DNA of 25,139 nt, taken from assembly GCA_036822055.1 (NCBI GenBank), contig DAISIK010000039.1, positions 1-25,139 on the forward strand, in the 5' to 3' direction. The DNA comes from DAISIK01 sp036822055. GTDB taxonomy: Bacteria > Verrucomicrobiota > Verrucomicrobiia > Opitutales > Puniceicoccaceae. The translations under genes were made by a program, and so were the position numbers. Shown piece after piece: positions 24,095-25,139 of this stretch. Below the pieces are notes generated by a model, which was given only the letters and a program-made list of their open reading frames with translations, did not search any database and was not told the DNA's origin. The stretch's first letter is position 1. Each line of letters begins with the position of its first letter.

Positions 24095-24270
24095 TTGCGC
24101 AGTTCTTCAAAATGGGCTTCTAAGGTCTCAAAGCGCGGCAGATCGTCTGTGGGTTCGTTAGTTGCTTCAAGCGTCTTCGCATTGGGAAGACGACGCACGA
24201 ACTCAACAGTTTTCCCTTTTTCGTCCTCGGGAAGCCGGGCGATTTCTTCGATGATTTCGATGGCGTTCGT
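24091..24270 (-). pseudogene. Antitoxin partner of the YafQ-like toxin, start codon lost
   Basis: The minus strand is open for 60 codons, reading NAIEIIEEIARLPEDEKGK, then TVEFVRRLPNAKTLEATN and ending in FETLEAHFEELRK. The composition and the position directly before a YafQ toxin identify it as the partner antitoxin. The codon where a start is expected is ACG (24270-24268), with an in-frame TGA right before it; the only in-frame alternative is GTG about 25 codons in. One base change from ATG to ACG would explain this. It may still be translated poorly from ACG, but loss is the simpler reading. It lacks an obvious DNA-binding domain in what remains. Confidence 0.72.
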
Positions 24271-24942
24271 TCACGGGAGAGTGGCTTGTTTCTGTGGATG
24301 AGTCAAGGTTGCCTTGATTGCGTCTCAAAAGTAAATGGGTCGCATTGTGTGCCGGAAGCAGGCCTCCACCTACCCAAGGGCGGGTCCGTGGAGGGGGTGC
24401 CGGAAGGGGCGGTCGATTGCAACCGAGCTGAGCGACAGCGCAGTTGGAGTGTTTTCGGTATGGTTATAGGCCTGGCTATCTTCGACGCTTAACGGCCGTC
24501 CTGATTGTCACTAAGGAGTGTTTCAAAAAGAATAAAAACGGAACAAATCAAGCAAGAGTTTAATAGCATATATTTTCCAGACACAGAAAACCATATAAGA
24601 ATAGAATCACAGATAGAGCAACTATTCCCATTCCGAACAAAAGGTTCAGGGACGATGGCGGTCTCGGGATTGGCGAAGTTGAATCCTTCAAAACGCTCGG
24701 AGTCGGTTACCTCACGCAGCGCATCATAGGACTACGAAAAGTGGCTCCCCTGCGAGGAGGCGGTTCCTTGAGCTCCCATCATGGTACGCTTGCTTTTCTT
24801 ATCACAATGATAGGTGCAGGCAATGGCAGATGTCGAGGCGAATCGGTTCATAATATAGATATGTACGGAATGACTCCTTTCTGGCGCCGATGTATACTTG
24901 GGAAACCCCCTTGGACTGAGGCGGCAGGCTGCCGTATCTCGC
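24271..24942. other. Gene-poor accessory stretch with an AT-rich segment
   Basis: About 670 bases without a gene I can support. A perfect 7-bp inverted repeat, CCTCCAC (24363-24369) and GTGGAGG (24388-24394), lies in a G+C-rich part. Bases about 24515-24630 are markedly AT-rich compared with the rest of the window. On the minus strand a stop-free frame runs from about 24731 down to a TAA near 24491, giving phrases such as VTDSERFEGFNF and NPETAIVPEP, but it has no start and no family I recognise. It is probably debris left by insertion and deletion. Confidence 0.45.
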
Positions 24943-25139
24943 CTAGCGCCTTTGCGCTTCCCACCCGATAATCCGCCGCTGCGCCCGGCTGAACTCCACC
25001 CCGATGCAATACACCTCTAACCCCGCTTCGCGGTAGGGGCGATCATAGCCTTTCTCCAGGATCTGCGCGAGGGCGCGGTCTTCAGCGGCGTCGGCGACGA
25101 CCTTGAATTCGAATATCAGGGCGCGGTTCTCCAGCAGCA
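24943..25139 (-). CDS. PD-(D/E)XK nuclease-domain protein, C-terminal end (partial)
   Basis: The last 65 codons of a minus-strand gene entering from the right edge. It reads LLENRALIFEFKVVADAAED, then RALAQILEKGYDRPYREAGL, then VYCIGVEFSRAQRRIIGW. The E-x-K of a PD-(D/E)XK nuclease core is in IFEFKV, and the A-L-x-Q-I-x-x-K-x-Y helix and the G-V-x-F-S strand are the typical close of the AAA-ATPase-like/DUF1703 group, in which a P-loop ATPase domain precedes the nuclease domain. Only the nuclease end is visible, so the ATPase part is inferred from family architecture. Such genes are common, often multi-copy, in Verrucomicrobiota, Bacteroidota and Planctomycetota; their role is not known to me. 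Confidence 0.78.
   Translation of the reverse strand, partial: LLENRALIFEFKVVADAAEDRALAQILEKGYDRPYREAGLEVYCIGVEFSRAQRRIIGWEAQRR

Noticed and set aside
24640..24731. VPEP in a minus-strand frame, a possible PEP-CTERM sorting signal for the exosortase.
   Set aside because: No hydrophobic segment and Arg cluster follow in the right spacing, and the frame has no start.

Overview
The window reads as chromosomal DNA of a Verrucomicrobiota bacterium, most likely of the Opitutae/Puniceicoccales type. This is inferred from the mix of an exosortase, a secreted SHD1-trypsin protease, the gene order of the housekeeping loci, and start codons that mostly lack a Shine-Dalgarno sequence and sit behind pyrimidine-rich leaders. 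No rRNA, tRNA or CRISPR array was seen. The assignment is inference; no database search was possible.

Left edge (1-1131) is accessory. It holds a VapBC-type toxin-antitoxin pair on the minus strand (toxin cut by the window edge), a truncated and frameshifted REP-associated tyrosine transposase, and a cluster of small palindromes. A family 4 glycosidase (1132-2517) follows, then about 670 bp of probably decayed DNA.

The core runs from about 3185 to 23589: a secreted repeat-like protein (-); an SDR with the catalytic Tyr replaced (+); a lysophospholipid transporter-like MFS protein and a PlsC acyltransferase joined end to end (-); trpC and rsmA (+); a secreted protease (+); DUF1353-fluC-rplU-rpmA (+) ending at a clear terminator; rpsP-trmD (-) with a strong terminator between them; a two-TM protein (+) converging on der; an exosortase-glgA-aminotransferase-der series (-); and a HIT-phoH-HD phosphodiesterase-ybeY series (+). 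Much of the core concerns ribosome assembly and RNA maturation (rsmA, rplU, rpmA, rpsP, trmD, der, phoH, ybeY). The exosortase and glgA are joined by an ATGA overlap.

Right edge (23590-25139) is again accessory. It holds a decayed YafQ-type toxin-antitoxin pair (antitoxin without a normal start codon, toxin frameshifted), an AT-rich stretch without recognisable genes, and the C-terminal end of a PD-(D/E)XK nuclease-domain protein. No undescribed multi-gene defence or biosynthetic system was convincingly found. The most unusual points are the rpsP/trmD terminator at the trmD start codon, the exosortase-glgA coupling, the extra C-terminal region of the acyltransferase, and the two decayed mobile or toxin loci.
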